64,000 nucleotides of DNA. It comes from Methylobacterium sp. J-076 (GTDB lineage: Bacteria; Pseudomonadota; Alphaproteobacteria; Rhizobiales; Beijerinckiaceae). Both the position numbers and the translations under genes were made by a program. The stretch lies in the NCBI RefSeq assembly GCF_022829405.1, contig NZ_JAKSXW010000115.1, positions 1 to 64,000 of the forward strand, read 5' to 3'. The notes under the pieces were generated by a model. That model saw nothing but the letters and a program-made list of their open reading frames with translations. It ran no database searches and was not told the origin of the DNA. This document shows positions 32,850-40,423 of this stretch, in pieces. Position 1 is the stretch's first letter; each line of letters starts with the position of its first letter.

Positions 32850-34178
32850 TCAGTTGTTGTCTTCGTCGCCCGGCTCGAAGCTCTGCGGCATAGTCGACTC
32901 GGCGCTCGCCACCGGCGTCGGGGCGGTGATGGTCGAGGGGACGTTCACACCGTCACGCTTGTAGATGTCGTCGCGGAACTGGACCACGCCGTCCGGGGTC
33001 GCCCAGGCGGTGATGTAGGTCCAGTACACCGGCACCGGCTGCGAGAGGGTGGCATCGACGCGCTTGCCGCTCTCGATGGCCTGCTCGACCTGCTCGCGGC
33101 CCCAGCCGGGCGTGTCCTTGAGCAGCCACGTGATGTACTCGCGCACGTTCTGCACGCGGACGCAGCCCGAGGAGATGAAGCGGAAGTCGTCGCCGAACAC
33201 GCCCTTGGTGTTCGTGTCGTGCATGAACACGCCGTAGGGGTTCGGGATGTTGATGCGGACGATGCCCATCGAGTTGAAGTCGGCGCCCGAATCCTGCCGG
33301 TAGGTGTAGCGGGTGCCCTCGTCCGAGTTCCAGTTCACCGCCTTCGGCGAGACTTCCTGGCCGTTGGACAGGATGCGGATCCGGTTGTCCGTGAGGTAGT
33401 TCGGATCCTTCTGCATCTTCGGGATCAGGTCCTTCTTCACGATGGAAGCCGGGACCGTCCAGGTCGGGTTGAAATTGATCTGCGTCGCCTTGGTGTTCAT
33501 GATCGGCGACTGCCGGTCGATCTTGCCGACGCCCGCGGCGTGCAGGGTCACGATGCGGCCGTCCTCGACCGTCTCCACCAGCGCCGCCGGGATGTTGGTG
33601 ATGACGAAACGGCGGCCGAGTTCGCCCGAGTAGGAGCGCAGGCGCAGCACGTTGGTCTCGAGCTGGCGCAGGCGGATCTCGGCGGGCACGTTCATGGCCT
33701 GCTCGGTGGCGGCGCTCATCGAGCCGGTCTGGCTCAGGCCGTGCCGGGCCTGGAAGCGCTTCACGCCCGCTGCGACGTAGGAATCGTACACGCCGGTGTT
33801 GGCGGCGGCCGGGTCGAGGTCGCCGGTGACGATCAGGCGCTGGCGGACGGCCGCCACGGCCGGGCCCTTGGAGCCGATGCGCAGGCGCTCGGCCCCGCTG
33901 ACCTGACGCCAGCCGCCGCGGGACACGATCTCGCGGTACTTCTCGGCCATCTGCTCGGTGGACGTGACGGTCTGGGGCGAGAGGATCGGCACCGTCTCGC
34001 GCTGGACCTGCATCGCGGCCGGGGCCGCGTAGTCCTGCGCCCATTCGGCCTGGGCGTAGCCGGCCTGATCACGGGCCGGGGCGGCCAGGGCGGCGCCGGC
34101 CGCAGCGGTGCTCAGGGCGAGGCCGAGCAGGGCCGTGAGGCGGGGGGTGGGGTACCGGGTGGGTGCCTGTCTGCGCAT
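32850..34178 (-). CDS. L,D-transpeptidase, LdtD/YcbB-like
   Basis: 442 residues. It forms 3-3 cross-links in the cell wall. A signal peptide (about 12-33, TALLGLALSTAAAGAALAAP) is followed by a peptidoglycan-binding helix domain (about 95-160, LRIGSKGPAVAAVRQRLIVTG). The YkuD catalytic domain follows with the motif HDTNTKGVFGDDFRFISSGCVRVQN (nucleophile Cys339), and the C-terminal PVYWTYITAWATPDG ... RDDIYKRDG is diagnostic of the YcbB branch. ATG at 34178 starts just before the signal peptide. It is divergent from rcdA. It is a paralogue of the gene at 40424-42484. Confidence 0.92.
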   Translation of the reverse strand: MRRQAPTRYPTPRLTALLGLALSTAAAGAALAAPARDQAGYAQAEWAQDYAAPAAMQVQRETVPILSPQTVTSTEQMAEKYREIVSRGGWRQVSGAERLRIGSKGPAVAAVRQRLIVTGDLDPAAANTGVYDSYVAAGVKRFQARHGLSQTGSMSAATEQAMNVPAEIRLRQLETNVLRLRSYSGELGRRFVITNIPAALVETVEDGRIVTLHAAGVGKIDRQSPIMNTKATQINFNPTWTVPASIVKKDLIPKMQKDPNYLTDNRIRILSNGQEVSPKAVNWNSDEGTRYTYRQDSGADFNSMGIVRINIPNPYGVFMHDTNTKGVFGDDFRFISSGCVRVQNVREYITWLLKDTPGWGREQVEQAIESGKRVDATLSQPVPVYWTYITAWATPDGVVQFRDDIYKRDGVNVPSTITAPTPVASAESTMPQSFEPGDEDNN

Positions 34179-34613
34179 GGGTCGCTGGCTCTGGTCCGGA
34201 AGTCGTGTGGCCCGGGCGGCCGGGGAAGTCGTGGTCCGCACGGTGTCGTGTCGGCGTTTAACACTCCCTATCGAAGGGGCCGGAATGTGGCGCCGCCGTG
34301 CGGCGGCGCACCTGAGGCGACGCCTTCCCCGCGCTGCGGCCCGGGCGCCACAGTCGAATCCCTTCGGCGCCGTCCGCCCGTTCCGCAGCGGCGATCCACA
34401 GGATGCGGCGGCGCGGCGCCGCCGCCCGGCGGCAGGATCGGTCACATTTGCCGCAAGACGCGGTGGGCGGCGAGGCTGTCGGTTTAAGGTTAACCGAAGG
34501 TCAACTTCGCATCGCCGCACGTAAGGCGCTAGGATTGCCCCGCCACCGTGAGATCCGCCGGCATTGACCCGGCCAGGGACAGGGCGGCGCCGCTTCGCGG
34601 CACAGGAGGCAGG
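34179..34613. other. 435-bp divergent region between LdtD-like gene 1 and rcdA
   Basis: No protein-coding frame is convincing. The rcdA-proximal part carries the AT-rich stretch TTTAAGGTTAACC and a CtrA-like box. It must hold promoters for both genes. Confidence 0.45.
34490..34504 (+). promoter_or_regulatory. CtrA-like box upstream of rcdA
   Basis: TTAA-N7-TCAA, one mismatch from TTAA-N7-TTAA, lies 109 bases before the rcdA start and next to another TTAA. In Caulobacter rcdA expression is tied to CtrA, which makes the site biologically sensible, but it is only a motif match. Confidence 0.4.
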
Positions 34614-35144
34614 ATGAACGGCTACGACGTCACATTTCGGGACAACCGGGAGTGGGTGGAATTCGGCGCCAGCTACGTTCACTCGGACGCGTTCAAGGCC
34701 CTGTTCCGCGACGGGATGGCCCTCGTGGAAGAGACGGCGGGCTACCTCGACGGCGACGGCCGGGATGAATCGCGCCTCGTCTCCCGGGACGCGACCCTGA
34801 GCTACGCCGCCGAGAGCATGCGGCTGACGACGCTGCTGATGCAGATCGCCTCCTGGCTGCTGGTGCAGCGGGCCGTGGCCGAGGGGGAGATGACGCCCGC
34901 CCAGGCCACGGAGGAGAAGCACCGGGTCAAGCTCGGCGCCACCGAGCCGCCCAAGGCCGAGGCGTTCATCCTCCTGCCGATGCGGCTGCAGCAGCTGATC
35001 CTGCGCACCCGGCGCCTTCATTCCCGGATCCTGCACCTCGACGGCCTGATCACAGAGGACCGGCCGACGCCGCGCCCGGTGGCGAGCCCGGTGGCGGCCC
35101 AGCAGGGCCTGCTCCACTCGGTCTTCGGCCGGCGGGAGGGCTGA
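34614..35144 (+). CDS. rcdA: RcdA, adaptor for regulated proteolysis of CtrA (DUF1465)
   Basis: 176 residues, mainly helical. RcdA bridges CpdR-primed ClpXP and cargo such as CtrA/PopA in the alphaproteobacterial cell cycle. Recognition is by EFGASYVHSDAFKALFRDGMALVEETAGYLDGDGR, split by positions 16-50, which is the signature N-terminal helix of DUF1465, followed by LSYAAESMRLTTLLMQIASWLLVQRAV. The C-terminal tail after LHLDGL is disordered. ATG at 34614 has AGGAGGCAGG immediately upstream. P450 genes follow on the opposite strand with 16 bases between stops. Confidence 0.88.
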   Translation: MNGYDVTFRDNREWVEFGASYVHSDAFKALFRDGMALVEETAGYLDGDGRDESRLVSRDATLSYAAESMRLTTLLMQIASWLLVQRAVAEGEMTPAQATEEKHRVKLGATEPPKAEAFILLPMRLQQLILRTRRLHSRILHLDGLITEDRPTPRPVASPVAAQQGLLHSVFGRREG

Positions 35145-35160
35145 CCGGGGCCTTGGCCCC

Positions 35161-36414
35161 CTACTCCATGCCCTCGATGGCCACGTGGAGGTGCTGCGGT
35201 CCGCGCAGCGCCGCACCCGGCCGGTAGGGCGGCGGGTCCTCGACCAGCCTGGGGGCCTTCAGGCGGAGGGCCAGGGCGGTGAGCGCCGCCTCCGCCTCGA
35301 ACCGGGCGAGCGGCGCGCCGACGCAATAATGCAGGGAGCCGCCGAAGCCGAGATGGCGGGTGCCGGTGCGATCCGGATCGAACCGGTCGGGCTCGGGGAA
35401 GACCGTGGCGTCGCGGTTGCCCGCGGCCAGCAGCAGCAGCAGGTCCGCCCCCTCGGGAATGGTGACGCCCGCGATGTCGATCGGGCTCAGCGTCGTGCGC
35501 GTGCGGAACTGGACCGGCGGCTCGTAACGCAACAGCTCCTCGATCACCCGCGGCGCCCGGGCCGGGTCGGCCTTCAGCTTGGCGAGTTCGTCCGGGTGGC
35601 GCAGCAGGGTCAGGAGCCCGTTGGTGATGAGGTTCACCGTGGTCTCGTGCCCGGCGACCAGCATCAGCACCGACGTGGCGATCAGGTCGTAATCGCCCAC
35701 CTTCACCCCGCCCGGCGTCGTCTCGTTCGCCAGCCCGGACAGCATGTCGTCCTTCGGATGGCGGCGCTTGTCCTTGATCAGGTCGGCCATGTAGTCGGCG
35801 ATGGCGTCGAAGGTCCGGCTGTTCTCGGCGCGGGTCTCGTCGTTGCTGAGGCTGTCGGGTTCGAGGGCGGTGGCGAGCTGCGTCGCCCAGTCGTGGAACC
35901 GCGGCTCGTCCTCGCGCGGCACGCCGAACAGCTCGCAGATCACCGTCACCGGCAGGGGGTAGGCGAGGTCATCGACGGCGTCGAACCGGTGGGCATCGCG
36001 CTTCGCGTCGAGCAGTTCGGCCACCAGCTTGTCCGAACGGGCCCGCATGCCCTGCACGCGCTCGCGGGTGAACTGGTGCATCACCGCCGCACGGAGGGCG
36101 TCGTGGTCCGGCGGATCGCGGAAGATGAAGGGCCGGTGGTGGTCGGTGATCCGGTCCTTGATCGGCTTGATCAGGTAGTCCTTGATCGGGTTGCCGGTCC
36201 TCGGCCGGTCGGCCGGCGGCAGGGTCTCCGAACTCACCCGCGGGTCGCCGAGGAGGCTCGCGATGGCCCCGTGGCTCGCGGCCACCCAGGTTCCCTCCGG
36301 CGTGCCGTCGTCCTGGAGGGAGACGGGGTTCTGCCGCAGGCGGGCGTAGACCGGGTAGGGATTCGCCCGGTTGGCGAAATCCTTGACCTGTTTGAGGAGG
36401 GTGTCGTCGGCCAT
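35161..36414 (-). CDS. Cytochrome P450
   Basis: 417 residues, soluble class I type. The oxygen-binding I-helix motif is AGHETT (254-259), the K-helix ExxR is EELLR (292-296), and the haem loop FGGSLHYCVGAPLARFE has axial Cys364. The size fits bacterial P450s. Immediately upstream on the same strand are a ferredoxin reductase (26 bases) and a small ferredoxin, so the full electron chain NAD(P)H - reductase - ferredoxin - P450 is encoded in one operon. The substrate cannot be predicted; no dedicated biosynthetic genes adjoin. ATG at 36414 is the first methionine with P450-like sequence after it. Confidence 0.93.
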   Translation of the reverse strand: MADDTLLKQVKDFANRANPYPVYARLRQNPVSLQDDGTPEGTWVAASHGAIASLLGDPRVSSETLPPADRPRTGNPIKDYLIKPIKDRITDHHRPFIFRDPPDHDALRAAVMHQFTRERVQGMRARSDKLVAELLDAKRDAHRFDAVDDLAYPLPVTVICELFGVPREDEPRFHDWATQLATALEPDSLSNDETRAENSRTFDAIADYMADLIKDKRRHPKDDMLSGLANETTPGGVKVGDYDLIATSVLMLVAGHETTVNLITNGLLTLLRHPDELAKLKADPARAPRVIEELLRYEPPVQFRTRTTLSPIDIAGVTIPEGADLLLLLAAGNRDATVFPEPDRFDPDRTGTRHLGFGGSLHYCVGAPLARFEAEAALTALALRLKAPRLVEDPPPYRPGAALRGPQHLHVAIEGME

Positions 36415-36440
36415 GGCGGTGCGGCTCCCTTGCCGGTCGA

Positions 36441-37721
36441 TCAGGCGAAGCCCGGTTCGCGGATCTCGATCTCGCGCAGCGGTCGGTCGGTGGCGGCCCC
36501 GGCCGGGGGAAAGGGCGCGGCGCTCGCGACCGACTCGGCATAGGCCGGTAGCCAGCGGGCGCTGTCCACGGCGAGGGCGGCGACGCAGCGCCCGGCCCGC
36601 CCGTAGACCGCGATGAAGCGGCGCTGGGCCGGGTCGCCCTGCACGATGGCGACAGCGTCGGCGCCATCCGTGAGCCCCACGGACTTGACCACCATGTCCC
36701 CCTGCACCGACCAGAAGTTCGGCAGCGCCGCATAGGCCGCGGGCGTATCGGCGCCCGCGAGGAGGCGGCCGGCATGGTCCGCCTGCGCGACGGCGTGCCC
36801 CCAATGCTCCAGCGCCACCCGCCGCCCGCCGTAGAGGGGGTGGGGGAAGCGCGCCACGTCGCCCGCCGCGGCGATGGAGGGATCCGGCCTCAGGCCCTCG
36901 TCGAGGACGAAGCCGCGCGCATCGCAATCCACGCCGCCGCCATCGGCCGAGAGGCCCGACCCGTCGAGCCACTCGGTGTTGCGCACGGCGCCGAGGGCGA
37001 TCACCACCACTTCGGCCTCCAGCACCTCACCGTCCTTCAGGCGTGCCCCGGTCACCCGATCGTTCGCCCCTTCGAGGTGGGCGACCTCGCTGCCGAACCG
37101 CATGGCGACGCCCCGGCCGCGGTGGATCTCGCCGATATACGCGCCGACGGTGTGGCCGAGCACCCGCGCCAGGGGCGACGGGCTCGGATCGATGAGGCTG
37201 ACCGGCAGGTCGAGCTCCCGGCACACGGCGGCGACCTCGCAGCCGATGAAGCCCGCCCCGATGACGAGGACGCGCTTCGGCTTCGCCACCAGGGCCGCCC
37301 GGAGGCCGGCGGCATCCTCGCGGGTGCGGATGGTGAAGACGTTGCGGAGCGCCGCCTCGTCCGCATGGATCCAGGGCCGCGCCCGGGTGCCGGTGGCGAT
37401 GAGCAGCCTGTCGTAGGGCAGGCTTCCCCCGTCGGAGAGGTGCAGCTGGCGGCCCTCCCGGTCGAGGCGGCGGACATCGACGCCCAGCCGCCACGTCACG
37501 TCCCGGCCGAGGCGGGACGGAAGCTGGCTCGCCTCCGCCGGGATCTGCCCCGTCAGGACATGCTTCGACAGGGGCGGCCGGTCGTAGGGCCGGTGAGGCT
37601 CGGCGCCGACGATCGTCAACGCGCCGCGGAAGCCGGCGGCGCGGATCGCCTCGGCCCCCCTGAGGCCGGCGAGGCCGGCCCCGACGACGACGATGCGTTC
37701 CGGTGTGGGGGCAGCGCCCAT
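36441..37721 (-). CDS. NAD(P)H-dependent ferredoxin reductase (FAD)
   Basis: 426 residues, putidaredoxin-reductase-like. Two Rossmann motifs are visible: VVVGAGLAGLRGAEAIRAAG for FAD (about 10-29) and VLVIGAGFIGCEVAAVCREL for NAD(P)H (about 150). YDRPPLSKHVL, LLIATGTRARPW, and the C-terminal SIAAAGDVARFPHPLYGGR (FAD ribityl contact) complete the family pattern, and an oxygenase-reductase C-terminal domain follows. It sits one base after the ferredoxin stop and 26 bases before the P450 gene. It most likely reduces that ferredoxin. ATG at 37721. Confidence 0.92.
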   Translation of the reverse strand: MGAAPTPERIVVVGAGLAGLRGAEAIRAAGFRGALTIVGAEPHRPYDRPPLSKHVLTGQIPAEASQLPSRLGRDVTWRLGVDVRRLDREGRQLHLSDGGSLPYDRLLIATGTRARPWIHADEAALRNVFTIRTREDAAGLRAALVAKPKRVLVIGAGFIGCEVAAVCRELDLPVSLIDPSPSPLARVLGHTVGAYIGEIHRGRGVAMRFGSEVAHLEGANDRVTGARLKDGEVLEAEVVVIALGAVRNTEWLDGSGLSADGGGVDCDARGFVLDEGLRPDPSIAAAGDVARFPHPLYGGRRVALEHWGHAVAQADHAGRLLAGADTPAAYAALPNFWSVQGDMVVKSVGLTDGADAVAIVQGDPAQRRFIAVYGRAGRCVAALAVDSARWLPAYAESVASAAPFPPAGAATDRPLREIEIREPGFA

Positions 37722-37722
37722 C

Positions 37723-37953
37723 CTAGGCTTCGGGCTCCTGGACGCGGATCGCCTGGACCGGGCAGGCCAAGCGCGCGCGCTCGATCTCGATCCTGTCGCT
37801 GGCCGCGGGCGCGGGGTCGTAGAACAGGGCTTCGTGCCCGTCGATGCGGAAATACCGCGGCGCGGCGTAGCAGCACTGCGCGTAGGCTTGGCAGAGGTTG
37901 AGGTCGACGCTGACCCGGAGGGGGCCCACGCTGGGGGAACGATCTGATGGCAT
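37723..37953 (-). CDS. Small [3Fe-4S]-type ferredoxin of the P450 system
   Basis: 76 residues. The cluster ligands read C21-x5-C27 with a second adjacent Cys28, then C64-P (CPVQAI). The C-x5-C spacing with APRYF afterwards is the pattern of P450-partner ferredoxins that bind a [3Fe-4S] centre. It is first in the three-gene unit and its stop codon is one base from the reductase start. ATG at 37953 was chosen; a GTG near residue 14 could also begin the domain. A promoter candidate lies at 38035-38062. Confidence 0.85.
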   Translation of the reverse strand: MPSDRSPSVGPLRVSVDLNLCQAYAQCCYAAPRYFRIDGHEALFYDPAPAASDRIEIERARLACPVQAIRVQEPEA

Positions 37954-38034
37954 CGGCCAGCAAACCGCGTGCGTGGGTCGCGGTTCCGTCGAATGGTGTT
38001 GCGGCGCACCAAAACCGCCCCATCCCACCTGCGG

Positions 38035-38062
38035 CATATAATGCATCGAAACCACTCAGCAA
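38035..38062 (-). promoter_or_regulatory. Candidate sigma-70-type promoter of the ferredoxin-P450 operon
   Basis: On the minus strand TTGCTG (38057-38062) and TATATG (38035-38040) are separated by 16 bases, about 80 bases upstream of the ferredoxin start. The surrounding DNA is AT-rich. Both boxes deviate from consensus, so this is tentative. Confidence 0.35.
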
Positions 38063-38224
38063 TCTTGAAGCTTTGCAATTAACTCATCTGAGGGATCGCT
38101 ACGGTTTTCAGACATAGAACGATGCAGCGCATTGCATGTCGCCATATCTCGAATCGTGGCGTTGCTGTATAGATCTTGGCAATGTTGCACCGCAGTCGCG
38201 GTGGCACCTATTCGGGAGGGCCCC

Positions 38225-38749
38225 ATGCCGAACGGCGTGCGCAGCAGCCTCATCGCCTTCGTCGTCTGCACCGGCTTCGTCGCCCCGGCCTTCGCGGCCC
38301 CCGGCACCACGTGGACCGACCCGCCCGCCCGGCAGCCGGATGCGACGGCCGCGCCCGCGCCGGCCGCACCCGCGACGCCGGCCGCCGTCTCGAGGCCTCC
38401 GCGGGAGGAGGCACGCGCCGTGCGCCCCGCGCGCGCGGTTCCGCTCCGGTCGGCCTCCCGGAAGAACCGGATCCGCGTCGTCCACCGGGCGCGTCCACCG
38501 CAGGTCGCGGCGGTGCCGGAGCGGGCACCGCGGGTCGCGGTGATGGGGCCGGCTCGTCCGCCGATGCGGCGCTACGGCTACCCGATCTACAGCCAAGCCG
38601 GCTTCCCGCCGTCCTACGAGGACGAGCGTCTGGATCGGCTCAGCACGGCGGTGGGGTCAGGCTACCTCGTGGTGCGGCGGCGGACCGTCGAGTACCCGGA
38701 CGGCCGGATGATCCGCTTCTACCGTCCGGTCGAGGGCGAGGACGACTAG
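38225..38749 (+). CDS. Hypothetical secreted Pro/Arg/Ala-rich protein
   Basis: 174 residues. A signal peptide (about 1-25, RSSLIAFVVCTGFVAPAFAAP) is followed by a Pro/Ala-rich and then Arg-rich disordered region. The C-terminal segment looks conserved: MRRYGYPIYSQAGFPPSYEDERLDRL and GYLVVRRRTVEYPDGRMIRFYRPVEG. No enzymatic motif is visible. ATG at 38225 has GGGAGG nearby (38215-38220). It lies between the P450 operon (divergent) and the DUF882 gene (convergent, 21 bases). A role at the envelope is only suggested by the signal peptide and by the neighbours. Confidence 0.65.
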   Translation: MPNGVRSSLIAFVVCTGFVAPAFAAPGTTWTDPPARQPDATAAPAPAAPATPAAVSRPPREEARAVRPARAVPLRSASRKNRIRVVHRARPPQVAAVPERAPRVAVMGPARPPMRRYGYPIYSQAGFPPSYEDERLDRLSTAVGSGYLVVRRRTVEYPDGRMIRFYRPVEGEDD

Positions 38750-38770
38750 GGTCGGCCGCGCCGGCCGTCC

Positions 38771-40228
38771 TCACTGCCCCTGGCGCAGACGCACGGCGGC
38801 CGGGCCGGTGAACCGTGCGCCGAGGCGCGCATCGTCGGGGACGTCCCGGGCGAAACGGGTCGTGACGGCACCGGGGGTCGCCGAGACGGCACCGGCCGGC
38901 GCGCCGGGCATCGTCCGCGCGGTCGCCATGTGCACCGGCACGTTGCGCCCCGTGCCGGACCCGATCGCCACCGCTTCGAACAGGGCGCGGAGCTGCGCCT
39001 TCGAATCCGCATTCGGCCCGACGAGGGTGGCGCGCGGCGCAGGCGCCCCGGACGCCGGCATCAGGATCGGAGCCGGAGCGGGAGCCGGGGCGGCGAGGTG
39101 CGCCATCCCGCCGTCGAGGGCGGCGAGTAGCACGGGCCGGGGCGGCGGCAACGGCATGGCGATCGCCGCCGCGGCGACGATGGCGGATTCCGAGGGCCGG
39201 CGGGGCGGCAGGGGCGCGACCACGGAGGGCAGACCGCCCTCGGCGACGGCCATCGGCGCGGCCGGCTCCGCGGTGAGCATGGCGCGGGCGTCGGCGGGCG
39301 GCGCAGCGACCGGCGCCGCATAGGCGAGAACCGCCTTCGCGCCGGACGTGTCCTCGGCATCGGCGCTGGCGACGGCGACGACCGGCGCCGGCCTCCCCTT
39401 CCGCCCTGCCATGGCGGGGGCGGGCGCGGGGGCGGGCTCCGGCCGGGAGCCGCCGAACAGGCCGGCGAGGAAGCCCATCAGGCTCGGGCCATCCTCGTCC
39501 TCCCCGCTCGCGAGTTGGGTGGTGATTCCGGCCACGGTGCCGCCGCGGGACAGGATCTCGGCCTTCGCCTCCTCATACCGGGCCATGGGATGCCCGTCGG
39601 CCGGCAGATGGACCGTCTTCCCATCGGGGAAGATGCGGGCGAGCTGGTCGTGGGTCATCCGCGGCCAGGAGCGCACGGAGCCGACATCCATATGGATGAA
39701 GGGGGTGTTGGCCCGCGGGTACCAGCCGACGCCACCCCGGGACATGATGAAGCCCACCTCACGGATCCGGTCGATCGGCACGTCGGGCAGGTAGAAGTCC
39801 ATCGCCTTGCCGAGCATATGCTGGCTGTATTCGGCGACCATCTTCGAGCGCCGCCGCAGCATCGCGTTGGTGCCGGGCGAGCGGTAGGCCGAGACGATGT
39901 TGATCGGCTGGGACGAGCCGACCTGCCGGTAGGCCTCCCACACCGTGTCGAACAGGCGGGGGTCCATCTTGATCGGCTCGTTGATCCGCCAATCGCGGAG
40001 CAGCCAGTTCAGCTGGTCCAGGGCCGCCCGGTCGTAGTGCCCGTCACGCTTGAAGGTGATGGTGGCGCTTTCCTGGGTGTGCGTGTGGTAGATCGTGAGG
40101 GTGCGCGTGTCGCCGTTGGCGACCGCGTTCTCAGTCTCCACCGTGCCCCCGAGGACCGCTGCGGCGACGCCCGTGGCAGCCACCAGCCATCGGCGGAGGT
40201 TCCAGGGGGACACGCGACTGGTCGGCAC
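38771..40228 (-). CDS. DUF882 (MepK/YcbK-like) murein endopeptidase with long C-terminal tail
   Basis: 485 residues. MepK of E. coli cleaves 3-3 peptidoglycan cross-links. A signal-anchor-like helix (about 11-28) is followed by the M15-type domain (about 40-200). Zinc and catalytic residues are visible: HMLGKAMD (His137, Asp144) and HMDVGSVRSW (His179, Asp181), with SAYRSPGTNAMLRRRS between. The remaining 250 residues are Ala/Pro-rich and probably disordered (MPLPPPRPVLLAAL and similar), far longer than in E. coli. Start is GTG at 40228; another GTG five codons later is possible. It lies directly downstream of an LdtD-like gene, the same order as E. coli ldtD-mepK. Confidence 0.85.
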   Translation of the reverse strand: MPTSRVSPWNLRRWLVAATGVAAAVLGGTVETENAVANGDTRTLTIYHTHTQESATITFKRDGHYDRAALDQLNWLLRDWRINEPIKMDPRLFDTVWEAYRQVGSSQPINIVSAYRSPGTNAMLRRRSKMVAEYSQHMLGKAMDFYLPDVPIDRIREVGFIMSRGGVGWYPRANTPFIHMDVGSVRSWPRMTHDQLARIFPDGKTVHLPADGHPMARYEEAKAEILSRGGTVAGITTQLASGEDEDGPSLMGFLAGLFGGSRPEPAPAPAPAMAGRKGRPAPVVAVASADAEDTSGAKAVLAYAAPVAAPPADARAMLTAEPAAPMAVAEGGLPSVVAPLPPRRPSESAIVAAAAIAMPLPPPRPVLLAALDGGMAHLAAPAPAPAPILMPASGAPAPRATLVGPNADSKAQLRALFEAVAIGSGTGRNVPVHMATARTMPGAPAGAVSATPGAVTTRFARDVPDDARLGARFTGPAAVRLRQGQ

Positions 40229-40423
40229 GGCTCGGCCCTCCCGGATTCGCCCTCGGCGAATAGTCCCGTGGCTGCGCCGTCTCCGTCCGCCGGCCGTAGG
40301 CCGCCGGACCCGCCGCGCGGCCATCCCTGCGCGAACGGCTAAGCCTGGACCATGGCGAAATCGTGCCCGCCCGTGCGTCCCCGCACGCCCCGGCGGGATC
40401 GCGTGTGGATGGCGCCCCCGGTG

